Assembly: GCA_965370495.1 (NCBI GenBank)
Contig: CBDUUV010000065.1
Coordinates: 1 to 15,081 of the forward strand
Source of the DNA: Krumholzibacterium sp965370495
GTDB taxonomy: Bacteria; Krumholzibacteriota; Krumholzibacteriia; Krumholzibacteriales; Krumholzibacteriaceae
DNA: 15,081 nt
Reading direction: 5' to 3'
Below the pieces are notes generated by a model, which worked only from the letters and a program-made list of their open reading frames with translations, made no database searches and had not been told where the DNA came from. Below are positions 1 to 7,121 of this stretch, one piece after another. The translations under genes and the position numbers were made by a program. Position 1 is the first letter of the stretch. Every line of letters starts with the position of its first letter.

Positions 1-43
1 ATCACAACCGGCAATCCGAAAGAAGGTTATGAGGTCTGTTAAT

Positions 44-745
44 TCACGAAACTGTTCCAGAACACATTTTTTTAACCGGGCATTGTCCACACGCAGGAAC
101 TCTTTTCAGGCAATATCGCCTGGCGTGCTCCACTATCAGCGCATGATAATCATTATATGCTCTGGAATCAACAGGGAAATTGCGTTCAAATACCGACCTG
201 ATCCATTCATACGGCTCGTTGCCACCTATTACCCCTGTCCTCGAAAATATTCTCCTGGTATACGCATCGACAACAAAATATTCCGCCCCAAAAGCGTACA
301 GCATTATCGAATCTGCTGTTTCGGGACCGACTCCTTTCAGTTTCAGGAGGGATTCCCTGGTTATTTCCTCATTTTCAAGAAAACAGGATGCCAGAAGTTT
401 GAGTCTTTCTGCCTTGAGATTGAAATACCCCGAGGGGCGAATGATAGCTGCTAACCTTTCCAGCCCGGTAGAAGCGATATCTTCCGGGTTCATCATACCT
501 TCCCTGTTTAGATTTTCAATACTCCTGGACGCGTTTGCCCATGCCGTATTCTGCGTTAATATCGCGCCTGCGGCTACCTCGAACCTCTGCCCTTCGCTTT
601 CAGGCCCTCCTGAATATTCGGGCACTATACTGCCCGGCCTTGTAACCGGCCACCATCCCTGCGGCCCATATTTACGAAGCAGAACTTCATATACAGCCGG
701 TATGAGGCTTTCCCTGCCCACCGATTTTTTTCTTTCGTTATCCAT
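44..745 (-). CDS. Endonuclease III-like HhH-GPD DNA glycosylase with Fe-S cluster
   Basis: Base-excision repair glycosylase of the endonuclease III/MagIII-related group, cytoplasmic, 233 aa. Seen: a WWP motif at residues 31-33, AILTQNT at 61-67, a helix-hairpin-helix at about 133-152 (KLKGVGPETADS), the catalytic Asp160 in FVVDAYTRR, and a C-x6-C-x2-C-x5-C [4Fe-4S] loop (C212, C219, C222, C228). The HhH has Glu where endonuclease III has its lyase lysine (GVGPETA versus GVGRKTA), so a monofunctional glycosylase, perhaps acting on alkylated bases, is more likely than an AP lyase; this is inference. A loop of about 16 residues (38-54) sits between the WWP and the first helix. The frame stays open up to 913, but ATG 745 is chosen because AGGA lies about 10 bases upstream, the family begins near here, and a promoter sits inside the extra frame. 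The adjacent ATG at 754 is too close to the AGGA. Confidence 0.88.
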   Translation of the reverse strand: MDNERKKSVGRESLIPAVYEVLLRKYGPQGWWPVTRPGSIVPEYSGGPESEGQRFEVAAGAILTQNTAWANASRSIENLNREGMMNPEDIASTGLERLAAIIRPSGYFNLKAERLKLLASCFLENEEITRESLLKLKGVGPETADSIMLYAFGAEYFVVDAYTRRIFSRTGVIGGNEPYEWIRSVFERNFPVDSRAYNDYHALIVEHARRYCLKRVPACGQCPVKKMCSGTVS

Positions 746-758
746 GACACACATTTCC

Positions 759-824
759 TGTAATAATCTGTTTCCCCATGGCACACCGTACCGTAACAGT
801 TTGTTCCACCATGATACACCGAAC
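759..824. repeat. Diverged 33-bp tandem duplication in the glycosylase leader
   Basis: Two adjacent 33-bp units (759-791 and 792-824) agree at 24 of 33 positions by direct alignment; most differences are transitions. On the minus strand each unit carries a GTGTRYCATGG block. A third, weaker block of the same kind (GTGTGTCATGG) contains the real start codon at 745. The three ATGs begin at 812, 779 and 745, so the spacings are 33 and 34. Confidence 0.65.
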
Positions 825-839
825 AGGATTGACTTACAA
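811..839 (-). promoter_or_regulatory. Putative sigma-70 promoter for the glycosylase gene
   Basis: On the minus strand TTGTAA (839-834) is followed after exactly 17 bp by TATCAT (816-811). Four of six and five of six bases match the consensus. Transcription would begin near 804, leaving a leader of about 60 nt before ATG 745. The promoter lies partly inside the leader tandem repeat. Confidence 0.5.
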
Positions 840-877
840 AAGATAACAGCAGATGTATAAGGCCAGCCGAAAACAGA

Positions 878-906
878 TTGACTACGGGTTGAAATAGTCT
901 TAGATT
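878..906 (+). promoter_or_regulatory. Putative sigma-70 promoter for the AbgT-family gene
   Basis: TTGACT (878-883) and TAGATT (901-906) are separated by 17 bp, matching the consensus at five and four positions. Transcription would begin near 913, giving a leader of about 50 nt. It is divergent from the glycosylase promoter, with about 40 bp between the two -35 boxes. Confidence 0.55.
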
Positions 907-965
907 TTTTCAATAATATTTTTTCGCATGTTGTTCCTGATCAAAAAACCGAAGGAGCATAACAG

Positions 966-2504
966 ATGGACCAGTTGGAACAGGTGGCAAGCGGTTCAGA
1001 GAAACGTTCGATCCCGTTGAGAATCCTCGACAGAATAGAGAAAACCGGCAACCGGCTGCCTCATCCAGCCACTCTTTTCGTTATCTTTGCCCTCATGGTA
1101 GCCGTCATCTCGGATATCATTCATCGCCTTGGTATAACCGCGACTCACCCCGGCACCGGCAAACTGATCGAGGCCGTAAGTATGCTCAATTCAGAAGGTC
1201 TTCGTTTCATGTATTCGAAAGCCACTGACAATTTCGTTTATTTTCCTCCACTTGGAATCGTCCTTGTGGCCATGATAGGGATAGGCGTGGCAGAAGGGTC
1301 CGGACTGATCTCCGCGCTTCTCAGACACCTCGTCACGGCTGCTCCAAAAAGACTTGTCACAGCCGCGGTTATTACAGCCGGTATCCTCTCCCATCTCGCG
1401 TCAAGCGCCGGATATGTAGTCCTCATTCCCCTGGGAGCAATGATCTTCACAGCTTTCAAGCGGCATCCTATCGCCGGAATCGCCGCTGCTTTCTGCGGAG
1501 TATCAGGAGGGTTTGGCGCGAATTTCCTGATAGGATCGATCGATCCGATTCTGGCCGGGCTGACCGAATCTGCCGCAACGATGATCGACCCGGCCATACG
1601 TATCAACCCTGCCGTCAATTTCTACTTCATGGTCGCGTCCGCATTCCTGCTGGTGATACTCGGTACATGGGTGACCGAAAAAATCGTGGAACCAAGACTC
1701 GGCAAGTACGAAGGAACACACGATGAATTTCAGAACGTGTCACCTCACGAGAAAAGAGGCCTGATCTGGGCCGGGATTTCCGTTGCAATCACCCTGGCGA
1801 TATTGCTTGCTCTTATCCTTCCTGCTGATGGCATACTCCGCGACCCCGAAACCGGTTCACTTCTGCGTTCACCATTCGTAAACGGGATGATAACAGCTAT
1901 CATGCTTTTCTTTCTGATTCCGGGTATAGTATACGGAATAGCTACCGGTTCTGTAAAAAACGACAAGGATGTCGTAAAGCATATGACATCTTCCATGAAA
2001 GGCCTCGCCGGATATATCGTGCTGGTGTTTTTTGCGGGACAATTCGTCTACTACTTCAAGCACAGCAATATCGGAGTACTGTTAGCTATCAAGGGAGCTG
2101 AATTACTCCAGACGATCGGGTTTACAGGTATATTACTACTCATTGCTTTTGTCATCTTATCAGCTTTTATCAATCTTTTTATTGGAAGCGCTTCGGCAAA
2201 ATGGGCGATCATGGCTCCAGTTTTCGTCCCGATGTTCATGCTTCTCGGATATCATCCCGGTATAACCCAGGCCGCTTTTCGTATCGGGGATTCGATCACA
2301 AATATAATCACTCCGATGATGAGTTATTTTGCCCTGATCGTGGCTTTCGCCCAGAAATATGACGAACGTTACGGAATAGGAACGATTACAGCTACGATGG
2401 TTCCGTATTCGATCGTGTTCGGCATACTGTGGATGGGGCTTCTTGCGGTCTGGATGTGGCTTGGGTTCCCAACGGGCCCGGGCGCCCCTATCCATCTGCC
2501 CTGA
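966..2504 (+). CDS. abgT: AbgT-family transporter (p-aminobenzoyl-glutamate transporter family)
   Basis: Inner-membrane secondary transporter, 512 aa, the usual AbgT length. Characterised relatives either import p-aminobenzoyl-glutamate (AbgT) or export sulfonamides and folate breakdown products (MtrF, YdaH). Seen: the family's N-terminal signature (EKTGNRLPHPATLFV, residues 24-38), many hydrophobic segments, the re-entrant-loop region near AGQFVYYFKHSNIG, and the C-terminal core blocks SASAKWA and RIGDSITNIITPMMSY, which hold the conserved Trp and Asp of the family. The start is ATG 966 with AAGGAG about eight bases upstream. It appears to be a single-gene unit, divergent from the glycosylase. 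No folate or aminobenzoyl-hydrolase gene is adjacent, so the direction and substrate of transport are not settled by context. Confidence 0.93.
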   Translation: MDQLEQVASGSEKRSIPLRILDRIEKTGNRLPHPATLFVIFALMVAVISDIIHRLGITATHPGTGKLIEAVSMLNSEGLRFMYSKATDNFVYFPPLGIVLVAMIGIGVAEGSGLISALLRHLVTAAPKRLVTAAVITAGILSHLASSAGYVVLIPLGAMIFTAFKRHPIAGIAAAFCGVSGGFGANFLIGSIDPILAGLTESAATMIDPAIRINPAVNFYFMVASAFLLVILGTWVTEKIVEPRLGKYEGTHDEFQNVSPHEKRGLIWAGISVAITLAILLALILPADGILRDPETGSLLRSPFVNGMITAIMLFFLIPGIVYGIATGSVKNDKDVVKHMTSSMKGLAGYIVLVFFAGQFVYYFKHSNIGVLLAIKGAELLQTIGFTGILLLIAFVILSAFINLFIGSASAKWAIMAPVFVPMFMLLGYHPGITQAAFRIGDSITNIITPMMSYFALIVAFAQKYDERYGIGTITATMVPYSIVFGILWMGLLAVWMWLGFPTGPGAPIHLP

Positions 2505-2717
2505 CACAGTCCCGGATTACGGAAAAGGCAACACTGCACTCCTGGAATCCAACCACGTAATTGAATGATTTTTTCTTTTTTGAAGGTCTGTTCGAATTCT
2601 CCGATTCCTGAACGGTGTTCAACATGTCGCTTCCCATAAAACCATATACAAAAAAGAACTGACGGATTAGACTGTCTGCCAATGGCTTCCGCTTCGTTTC
2701 AATGACAGGATCGGATG

Positions 2718-3800
2718 ATGCGAATAGCGTTTTTAGGCGATGGGTCTCTTAACCACATACAAAGGTGGGCGGGGTATTTTCATAAAAAGGGGGATGAGAT
2801 CGTCCTTTTTTCCTTTGAGGATGTCAAAGGCTGTCAGTTCCCGACTGTGCTGCTGCCCAGGTACCTTCCTACAAAGCTTGCCGGGTATCTATCCGCTCTG
2901 CCGATTCTCAGAAAAAAGCTTAGAGAGTTCCGGCCCGACATCGTCAACGCGCTGTATGCCGGCGGATACGGTTTCCTGGCGAGCCTGACCGGTTACCGGC
3001 CGCTTGTCGTATCTACACTTGGTTCTGATCTGCTGGTCGACTATCCTTCCAGTGTGATACACAGAATACAGATTCGGCACGCAATCCGCCGCGCCGATCT
3101 TGTCACTACAGACGCGGAAACCCTTTCTGAAGCCGCAATAGAGGCCGGAGCATCACGTGAAAAGATCCGCAAAATTTTTTTCGGAATCGAAGAATCCGTA
3201 TTTCACCCGGTTTCCGGCAATAAGGAAAACAATTCAGAGGAAATACATCCCCTGAATATCATCACGACCCGGAACCTTTATGACATTTACAACATAGGGC
3301 TTCTTGTTGAAGCCGCCCCCCTGATACTCGAAAAAACAGATGCTGTTTTCACCGTTTGTGGCGACGGCCCACTGAGAAAAGCCCTGGAAAAAGAAATCGC
3401 AAAAATTGGTTTAAAAGAACGATTTATATTCACAGGAAAACTTTCACAGGGAGAAATCGCGAAACACCTGCGACGCGCCGATGTATATGTCTCTACATCC
3501 CTGTCAGATTCGACATCGGTGTCCCTGCTCGAAGCTATGGCTTGCGGGGTATTACCGGTAGTTACAGATATCCCGGCTAACAGGGAATGGATTGAGGAAG
3601 GGAAAAACGGCTTTCTCGTTCCTGCGGATTCACCGGTCCAGCTTGCTGACGCGATTGTGGAGATTACAGTTAACCGTGAGCAAGCCGGCAGGTTCATTAG
3701 AAATAATCTTTCGGTCATCAGTGAACGCGGGCTCTGGGAATCCAACATGAAACGGCTCGAAAAGGCATTCGATCTTCTTCTCGAAAAAAAGGAATCATGA
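2718..3800 (+). CDS. GT4-family (GT-B fold) glycosyltransferase
   Basis: Nucleotide-sugar-dependent retaining glycosyltransferase of the GT4 type, 360 aa, probably cytoplasmic and membrane-associated; acceptor unknown. Seen: an N-terminal acceptor domain beginning MRIAFLGDGSLNHIQRWA, a central GGYGFLAS...STLGSDLL region, and a C-terminal nucleotide-binding domain with TRNLYDIYNI, VCGDGPLR, FTGKLSQGEI and the donor-site block SDSTSVSLLEAMACG. The donor motif is D264-x7-E272, with Asp in place of the first Glu of the classic E-x7-E; the same is common in SDGTxVSLLEAMA-type GT4 enzymes. ATG 2718 is preferred to the abutting ATG 2715 because AGGA (2707-2710) then has a spacing of seven. It stands alone, with 210 bp upstream and about 400 bp downstream without recognised genes, so no polysaccharide locus can be assigned. 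Confidence 0.9.
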   Translation: MRIAFLGDGSLNHIQRWAGYFHKKGDEIVLFSFEDVKGCQFPTVLLPRYLPTKLAGYLSALPILRKKLREFRPDIVNALYAGGYGFLASLTGYRPLVVSTLGSDLLVDYPSSVIHRIQIRHAIRRADLVTTDAETLSEAAIEAGASREKIRKIFFGIEESVFHPVSGNKENNSEEIHPLNIITTRNLYDIYNIGLLVEAAPLILEKTDAVFTVCGDGPLRKALEKEIAKIGLKERFIFTGKLSQGEIAKHLRRADVYVSTSLSDSTSVSLLEAMACGVLPVVTDIPANREWIEEGKNGFLVPADSPVQLADAIVEITVNREQAGRFIRNNLSVISERGLWESNMKRLEKAFDLLLEKKES

Positions 3801-4207
3801 TCGGGGAAAACCCGGGGTAACCTGCATCGCAAGATCGAATCAGCCATCACAAGCAGCGACAAGGTATCATAAGCACTTTGGCGCATCAACCCCATACTCC
3901 GGCAACCGGTGGAGGGGAACTTATCCCAGAGGTTGAACGCCCCCTCCTTCCCTGTGGGGATTTTCCCCCTGCACCCTCGCATGGCTACAGCTTGACCAAC
4001 TATCAAAATCGTACCCGGCTTCACAACAGCCCTTTTTGACTGCTCGGCTAACTGCTTGGAATAAAATCAGTAACACACGCTCATTAACCCTCGTCGCAGG
4101 CAGTTGATCGGGATGGCCGTTTAATGTAACCGGGTGGAATGTATCTTGTTCTACATCCATACAAAAGAACCTTTTTCGAGACAGGAACAGAGGCGGGAGA
4201 TGTAACT
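3801..4207. other. Gene-free stretch with GC-rich inverted repeats
   Basis: No recognisable coding sequence was found on either strand over about 400 bp. Visible structure: GGAGGGG (3911-3917) can pair with CCCCTCC (3941-3947), and GGGGATTTTCCCC (3956-3968) is a near-perfect palindrome with no T-tract, so it is not a typical terminator. TTGACT at 4036-4041 with TAAAAT at 4062-4067 resembles a promoter, but the 20-bp spacing is too long. Minus-strand frames cross the region without any family I recognise. Confidence 0.4.
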
Positions 4208-4711
4208 GTGCAGATGAATATTTTGAAGATGATGGCGGTCTGCCTTGTATTCTACACCGCTTTCAGGCGACCGGGAAACGGACATCTGACTTTTGTAATA
4301 GTTTCACTCATTATTCCCGGTTCTCTTTTCGCATACTGGTTAGACGGTGGTATCAACGGAATAGCCTTTTCCCTTTCCGGAATGCTGGTAGCCGCCGTGG
4401 GTGCTTCGGCATACTATCTCGCAAGGCGCCTTTCGCCCGTTGAGTATATCATCACAATAGCGATCGGAAGCATAGTAGGCCCGGCCGGAATTTTCTTTCT
4501 GTTTTTGATCGTCTTTGCACTAAACATGGCCCAGAAATTACTGGGTGCTGATACGACGGTTGTAAAAGACAGATACGAGAAATACTCTGAAAAAGAAAAA
4601 ACACTTGATACAGACCCGGAATCCAGAAGATCCCGCCAGAGCATCCTTCCATGGAGAACAAAACTTGCGCTTGCTACCCTGTCCATCCTGATATCAGGAA
4701 TCTTTATCTGA
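4208..4711 (+). CDS. Membrane protein resembling a type IV prepilin peptidase (A24/TadV-like) without catalytic aspartates
   Basis: About 167 aa with five to six hydrophobic segments and a charged linker before the last one. I aligned it by eye to CpaA/TadV-type A24 peptidases. The block YTAFRRPGNGHLTF lines up with the family's YDxRTRRIPNWLTF, so Thr replaces the first catalytic Asp. RLSPVEYIITIAIGSIVG lines up with xLGAGDVKLLAAIGxLxG, so Glu sits at the second Asp and the GxGD signature is lost. The tail ILPWRTKLALATLSIL fits the family's LPYxPAIALG ending. If correct, it keeps the fold but not the aspartyl-protease chemistry. GTG 4208 is chosen for GGGAG (4195-4199) at spacing eight; ATG 4214 and an upstream ATG 4139 are alternatives. 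It is coupled to the DUF192 gene 13 bp downstream. The gene is secure; the family assignment is inference. Confidence 0.6.
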   Translation: MQMNILKMMAVCLVFYTAFRRPGNGHLTFVIVSLIIPGSLFAYWLDGGINGIAFSLSGMLVAAVGASAYYLARRLSPVEYIITIAIGSIVGPAGIFFLFLIVFALNMAQKLLGADTTVVKDRYEKYSEKEKTLDTDPESRRSRQSILPWRTKLALATLSILISGIFI

Positions 4712-4724
4712 GGAGACACGGCCG

Positions 4725-5072
4725 ATGCCTGTACGAAACAAAACCCGCAACATTTCGCTGGGCAACAAAATCCTCACGATTAACAGTAATTTTCGGAAGA
4801 CACTGCGCCTTCTAAACAGGAAAGGAATTCCCGACGACTGCTTCCTGTGGATCAGTCCCTGCCATGGAATTTATACGACAGGAATGAAAAACCCGGTCGA
4901 TATCGTTTTTCTCGACAAGGAAAGAAAAATAGTCAAGATGTTGAGAAACTTCCCTCCGAATTGTTTTGCGGATTCTGTTCCCACCGCAACGAGCGCTATA
5001 GAGTTTCCTTCCGGCCGGCTGGCCGACACGGGAACCGGCATAGGAGATATTATCGAACTCGACCACGGTTAA
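4725..5072 (+). CDS. DUF192-family protein
   Basis: Small protein of 115 aa from the DUF192 family, a beta-rich fold of unknown biochemical role. Seen: the hallmark TTGMKNPVDIVFLDKERKIV (about residues 52-71; the family has FWMKNTxIPLDIxFLD), then NFPPNC and the closing IEFPSGRLADTGTGIGDIIEL, which matches the family's ELPAGxxxxxGIxxGDxV. Many members are exported; here no signal peptide is visible, since the N terminus is basic and polar (MPVRNKTRNISLGNK). The Shine-Dalgarno GAGGAG overlaps the stop codon of the preceding membrane-protein gene, so the two are probably translationally coupled and function together. It ends 31 bp from the convergent MEMO gene, with no clear terminator between. 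Confidence 0.87.
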   Translation: MPVRNKTRNISLGNKILTINSNFRKTLRLLNRKGIPDDCFLWISPCHGIYTTGMKNPVDIVFLDKERKIVKMLRNFPPNCFADSVPTATSAIEFPSGRLADTGTGIGDIIELDHG

Positions 5073-5103
5073 AAGCCATCTCGCCCAGCTGCCATTTCCA
5101 GGA

Positions 5104-6222
5104 TCACCAGTATCCAACCGACGTATATCCGACCCAATGCCGGAGTGTTGCGATATTCGTGGCCCCCATTCCAGGCACGTCAAACTCGAGGGCGCCCGGG
5201 TCAAGGCTTGTACTATAATCAAGCTCTTTTCCCACCGGCGCGCCCCTTCCCTCCATCTCACTCAACCTCAAAAGAAGTTTGATACCGAACGGTATCGAGT
5301 AGACACCACACCATGGGATTCTGTAAGGCCATTCAAACTCAAAACTGTCCACCCTTTTTCTGAATATGCAGACATGTTCATCATCCATCTTTCCGGTCAA
5401 TGCCGTTCGTACTATATCGATGTCACGGGCAACGGCTTTTTCATATCCATCCTTCGTCGTACCAAACGGAGCGTGATTCCTCCCTCCCCACTTCTCATCG
5501 CCGTAGTGAACACAATCGGCCGAGATAAGAACGACATAATCACGGCCGAGTTTCATGTTTCTTTTTTTCAGCTCATTGTGCAGAGAACGTGCAAAGATAC
5601 CGACAACTGAATCAATACTGTCACCGGAAAAAAATGTTATCAGGACCGGCAGAATCTCGAAAACCGGCACGAAACCCTTCCTGTCACCATCCGCGTGGCA
5701 GCTGAACCCTGGATACTGCAGAAAAGGAAGCAATCCTTCCAGGGAATGTTCCCTTCCGTGAAGTTCGTTGCTTACAAGAATTATCTCCTCTGGCAGGAAA
5801 TCGAGAAGCGCATTTCTGACCGGTGAAACAGGTATCTCCCCGTAAGGTCCTTTCCATGCCGTATAATCATCGAACACCAGCTTGCCCTGAATACCCGCAC
5901 GCCTTGCTCCGTGGGAAACACCTATCAGGACTACGAGGGGAACATCGACATGCTTCATCAACTTGACATATGCCGGGCCGGCATAGATGTAATCGTCGTG
6001 CGGACAGATGCCACCGATCAGGGAAGATCCGGGCGTCGTCGGCATTCCGCCTCTTTCCCGGATGACCTTCTCCGACTTCCGGATCACTTCATCCATCTGC
6101 CCCGGTAATATCGCGTAACCAACAGAATCAACTGGCATCCTTACACACTCGGAACCCCTGGCAGGCAAAGAAAGTATGGAGAGAAAAGCAGACACCAGGA
6201 AAAGTGCCCGGCGAAACGGCAC
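5104..6222 (-). CDS. Exported MEMO-family protein (AmmeMemoRadiSam system protein B-like)
   Basis: MEMO family, related in fold to class III extradiol dioxygenases; 372 aa, longer than the typical 270-300. Residues 1-23 (VPFRRALFLVSAFLSILSL, then PARG) form a signal peptide with an A-x-G cleavage site before S24, so it should act in the periplasm. Seen family blocks: CPHDDYIYAGPAY (His75), GVSHG (His104), REHSLEGLLPF (158-168), ISADCVHYG (234-241) and IPWCGVYSIPFG (Cys305). The two His and the Cys match the putative metal ligands of human MEMO1. The frame is open to 6441, but GTG 6222 is chosen: GAGAGG lies five to six bases upstream, a signal peptide follows at once, and a strong promoter lies inside the longer frame. 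AMMECR1 and radical-SAM partners are absent from the window. Confidence 0.87.
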   Translation of the reverse strand: MPFRRALFLVSAFLSILSLPARGSECVRMPVDSVGYAILPGQMDEVIRKSEKVIRERGGMPTTPGSSLIGGICPHDDYIYAGPAYVKLMKHVDVPLVVLIGVSHGARRAGIQGKLVFDDYTAWKGPYGEIPVSPVRNALLDFLPEEIILVSNELHGREHSLEGLLPFLQYPGFSCHADGDRKGFVPVFEILPVLITFFSGDSIDSVVGIFARSLHNELKKRNMKLGRDYVVLISADCVHYGDEKWGGRNHAPFGTTKDGYEKAVARDIDIVRTALTGKMDDEHVCIFRKRVDSFEFEWPYRIPWCGVYSIPFGIKLLLRLSEMEGRGAPVGKELDYSTSLDPGALEFDVPGMGATNIATLRHWVGYTSVGYW

Positions 6223-6345
6223 CGCAGCCCTCTCTGCTCTCCGAACAAGCCTTGCTGTTGCGCGGCTATGCCCGGCAAGTTCAAAATGTTCTCCTGCTCG
6301 GCTCAATACCACCGCCTCCTCTTGAACCACATACCTGGCAGAAAA

Positions 6346-6375
6346 ACTATAAAAGTAATCACTTCCATCTGTCAA
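6346..6375 (-). promoter_or_regulatory. Strong sigma-70-like promoter for the MEMO gene
   Basis: On the minus strand a perfect TTGACA (6375-6370) precedes TATAGT (6351-6346) with an 18-bp spacer. Transcription would begin near 6339, leaving a leader of about 115 nt before GTG 6222. This argues against translation beginning at 6441. Confidence 0.65.
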
Positions 6376-6419
6376 TCCATGGATTTTCAGGGTATTCTCC
6401 GGTTTTTCCCGGCAACACC

Positions 6420-6448
6420 TTGACATTTTTTCAGAATGCAACTACTGT
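6420..6448 (+). promoter_or_regulatory. Putative promoter for the lipid-gene operon
   Basis: A perfect TTGACA (6420-6425) is followed after 17 bp by TACTGT (6443-6448), a weak -10 box with three matches. Transcription would begin near 6455, about 40 nt before ATG 6495. It is back-to-back with the MEMO promoter, with 44 bp between the -35 boxes. Confidence 0.45.
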
Positions 6449-6494
6449 TTTTTGAAATTATTGCTTCAGCTGAAATAAGTGGGAGATATGAACG

Positions 6495-7106
6495 ATGAAA
6501 TTTAGTCTCGGCAAACCACTCGATCCAAAAAGTTATTATAGCGAAGCAAACATTATCACACTTATACGCCTTGTCGGTTCTCTCACTTTTTTCCTGCTGG
6601 CAATTGTTAAACAAGATCCACTATATAACTATATTGGTCTGGGCATTCATTGGGTTCTTGATGTAGGCGATGGGTGGTACGCAAGAAAATTCAAGCAGGA
6701 AACGATCCTGGGAGCTGAAATTGATATTATCGCGGATCGCTTTGAAATATTCTTTTTCTTTGCGATATTTCTCCATTTCAGGCCCCATTTATATTTACCA
6801 TCTGCATTGTATTTGCTGGACTTTGGTTTTATCGATTATTATTTAAGCAATCAGTTTCTGAAATACGATATTATCTCTCCCAATTATTTCTACAAAGTCG
6901 ATCGGGTTGTTTATCTTCTCAACTATAGTCCGGTCGGGAAATGTGCAAATTCCAGCGTTATCATATTATCCTTGATATTTTTCCCGCAATTTAGTGTTCT
7001 GGTATCTGTGCTGGCCTGCGGATTGATCGCGGTTAAATCATATTCAGTATTTCGATTATATCGACTTGGAAAAAGGCTGGAAGAAAAGCAGCTCGCGCCA
7101 GAATAA
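6495..7106 (+). CDS. CDP-alcohol phosphatidyltransferase family protein
   Basis: Integral inner-membrane enzyme, 203 aa, that transfers a phosphatidyl group from a CDP-lipid to an alcohol acceptor such as glycerol phosphate, serine or an inositol. The complete catalytic signature D-G-x2-A-R-x8-G-x3-D-x3-D is present as D59, G60, A63, R64, G73, D77 and D81, so the active site looks intact. Several hydrophobic segments flank it, as expected for six transmembrane helices. ATG 6495 has GGGAG nine bases upstream. It is co-transcribed with the flippase-like gene 15 bp downstream. The gene and its neighbour are AT-richer than the rest of the window (one sampled line, 6781-6840, is 22 of 60 G+C), which suggests transfer. 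The acceptor alcohol cannot be told from sequence alone. Confidence 0.9.
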   Translation: MKFSLGKPLDPKSYYSEANIITLIRLVGSLTFFLLAIVKQDPLYNYIGLGIHWVLDVGDGWYARKFKQETILGAEIDIIADRFEIFFFFAIFLHFRPHLYLPSALYLLDFGFIDYYLSNQFLKYDIISPNYFYKVDRVVYLLNYSPVGKCANSSVIILSLIFFPQFSVLVSVLACGLIAVKSYSVFRLYRLGKRLEEKQLAPE

Positions 7107-7121
7107 TAATGAGGCAAAAAG

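Noticed and set aside
746..913. N-terminal extension of the glycosylase frame up to 913
   Set aside because: It overlaps the tandem repeat and the likely promoter, has no ribosome site at its first ATG, and adds residues not found in the family.
2488..2682. Minus-strand frame of 64 codons between the AbgT and glycosyltransferase genes
   Set aside because: It overlaps the end of the AbgT gene, has no ribosome site and a low-complexity KKKKS stretch; likely chance.
3921..4160. Minus-strand frame of 79 codons (MDVEQDTFHPVTLNGHPDQL...)
   Set aside because: No recognisable family and no ribosome site. I considered a transposase or group II intron remnant but found no domain V or catalytic motif.
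6223..6441. Longer MEMO protein starting at 6441
   Set aside because: A strong minus-strand promoter (6375-6346) lies inside this stretch, and a well-spaced Shine-Dalgarno plus signal peptide mark GTG 6222 instead.
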